A stretch of 14,158 nucleotides of DNA from Spirochaetales bacterium (GTDB taxonomy: Bacteria; Spirochaetota; Spirochaetia; Sphaerochaetales; Sphaerochaetaceae), in assembly GCA_012519125.1 (NCBI GenBank), contig JAAYQY010000120.1, positions 1-14,158 of the forward strand. Reading direction: 5' to 3'. The notes under the pieces were generated by a model that saw only the letters and a program-made list of their open reading frames with translations, was not told the origin of the DNA and did not search any database. This document shows, one piece after another, positions 13,327-14,158 of this stretch; position 1 is the first letter of the stretch, and every line of letters starts with the position of its first letter. Position numbers and translations under genes: made by a program.

Positions 13327-14158
13327 ATGCACAGTCAACTTGCCAAGGAAATTCTCGAGCGGTTTCTCCGCTATGTTGTTATAGATACCATGAGTGATGA
13401 GGAGGCGGTGGTCACCAAGCGCCCTTCCACCGATGGACAGTGGGATCTGCTCAATCTTCTTGCCGATGAGCTGAAGGGGATGGGCATTACTGACCTTGAG
13501 GTTGATGAGCATGGGGTGGTCATTGCCCGCATCCCGTCCAACATAGATCATGCGGTCCCCACGGTGGCATTCATGGCCCATGTTGATACTGCCGATGATG
13601 TGAATGGCAATGGGGTGAAACCCAGAGTGATCGTAGCCTACGACGGCAAGGATATCCCCCTCAATGAGACCCATACCCTTCTTGCTGAGGAGAATCCGGA
13701 ACTTGCAAACTACATCGGTCAGACGCTGATCGTCACCGATGGCACCACGTTGCTTGGAAGTGATGACAAGGCGGGGGTGGCAGAGATCATGAGCATCGCC
13801 CACCATCTGGCAAGCAATCCCCAGATCAAGCACGGGGTGGTCGAGTTCATCTTCACCAGCGACGAGGAGACCGGTGCTGGTATGGACAGCTTCCCCTATG
13901 AGAAGATCAGCTGTGACTATTGCTATACCATCGATGGGGGCAAGCGTTACGAGATTGAGAGCGAGTGTTTCAACGCCGCGACGGTGAAGGTGCACTTCAG
14001 CGGGGTGAGCTATCACCTTGGTGCTGCCCGAGGAAGGTTGGTCAACGCACTGACGATGGCTTCATTCTTCATCAATGCGCTTCCACAGGCCGAGAGCCCG
14101 GAAGCAACCGATGGGCGCTACGGCTACTACTGTGCCCAGAACATCAATGGAACTTCCA
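13327..14158 (+). CDS. pepT: Peptidase T (tripeptide aminopeptidase), 3'-truncated by window edge
   Basis: The first 277 residues of an M20-family zinc peptidase; the frame is open to the last base, and a full PepT is about 405-415 residues. The motifs follow PepT order: HVDTAD (His85 and Asp87), GSDDKAG (Asp146, the bridging metal ligand), SDEETGAG (Glu180 catalytic base, Glu181 ligand), TIDGG (Asp203 ligand), then G-V-S-Y-H-L-G-A-A-R-G (226-236), which opens the dimerisation domain with its conserved His. The last metal-ligand His lies beyond the window. The enzyme removes N-terminal residues from tripeptides in the cytoplasm for peptide use. The ATG at 13327 has AGGAAGGAG (13312-13320) six bases upstream. 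Confidence 0.93.
   Translation, partial: MHSQLAKEILERFLRYVVIDTMSDEEAVVTKRPSTDGQWDLLNLLADELKGMGITDLEVDEHGVVIARIPSNIDHAVPTVAFMAHVDTADDVNGNGVKPRVIVAYDGKDIPLNETHTLLAEENPELANYIGQTLIVTDGTTLLGSDDKAGVAEIMSIAHHLASNPQIKHGVVEFIFTSDEETGAGMDSFPYEKISCDYCYTIDGGKRYEIESECFNAATVKVHFSGVSYHLGAARGRLVNALTMASFFINALPQAESPEATDGRYGYYCAQNINGTS

Noticed and set aside
12454..14016. A 520-codon minus-strand open frame
   Set aside because: It runs across both the lipoprotein gene and pepT, which carry clear lipobox and zinc-site motifs on the plus strand. Its protein is His/Gly-rich antisense sequence without domains.

Overview
The window is a gene-dense bacterial segment that I attribute, by inference, to a fermentative, anaerobic, diderm spirochaete of the Sphaerochaeta type. 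The grounds are a complete electron-bifurcating [FeFe]-hydrogenase operon controlled by a divergent Rex regulator, several lipoproteins, and short outer-membrane-barrel-like proteins ending in aromatic residues. No rRNA, tRNA, CRISPR array, transposase or phage gene is visible.

Layout. (1) 3-1903, + strand: the 3' part of a HEAT-repeat protein followed by a lipoprotein of the endonuclease/exonuclease/phosphatase family. (2) 1904-2539, - strand: the redox-sensing repressor Rex, whose stop codon abuts that of the nuclease-like gene. (3) 2540-2717: a divergent control region with a good rex promoter and possible Rex operators. (4) 2718-7781, + strand: five tightly packed genes, hydC - HATPase - hydD - hydB - hydA, closed by two strong hairpins at 7802-7880. 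(5) 7899-9956, - strand: a large lipoprotein with a C-terminal beta-propeller. (6) 10041-10583, + strand: a small two-helix membrane protein. (7) 10580-11614, - strand: a protein with an N-terminal membrane anchor, a long Pro/Glu-rich linker and a barrel-like C-terminus. (8) 11810-13239, + strand: two overlapping genes, a small barrel-like secreted protein and a lipoprotein with internal hydrophobic helices. (9) 13327 to the window end, + strand: peptidase T, cut by the window edge.

How the genes work together. HydA (H-cluster and Fe-S relay), HydB (FMN/NAD(H) site) and HydC (thioredoxin-like [2Fe-2S]) form the trimeric bifurcating hydrogenase, which couples NADH and reduced ferredoxin to H2. 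HydD and a GHKL ATP-binding protein lie in the same operon with undefined roles. Rex, transcribed away from the operon, senses NADH/NAD+ and is the obvious regulator. The hydEFG maturation genes are not in the window. The second half encodes mostly envelope proteins.

Most notable points: HydA has Phe instead of the expected fourth Cys in its second [4Fe-4S] motif (a one-base TGC/TTC difference); the kinase-like ATPase in the operon has no phosphoacceptor domain; a nested palindrome seems to have extended a barrel gene beyond its natural C-terminus; and one protein has an anchor-linker-barrel architecture that could span the envelope.
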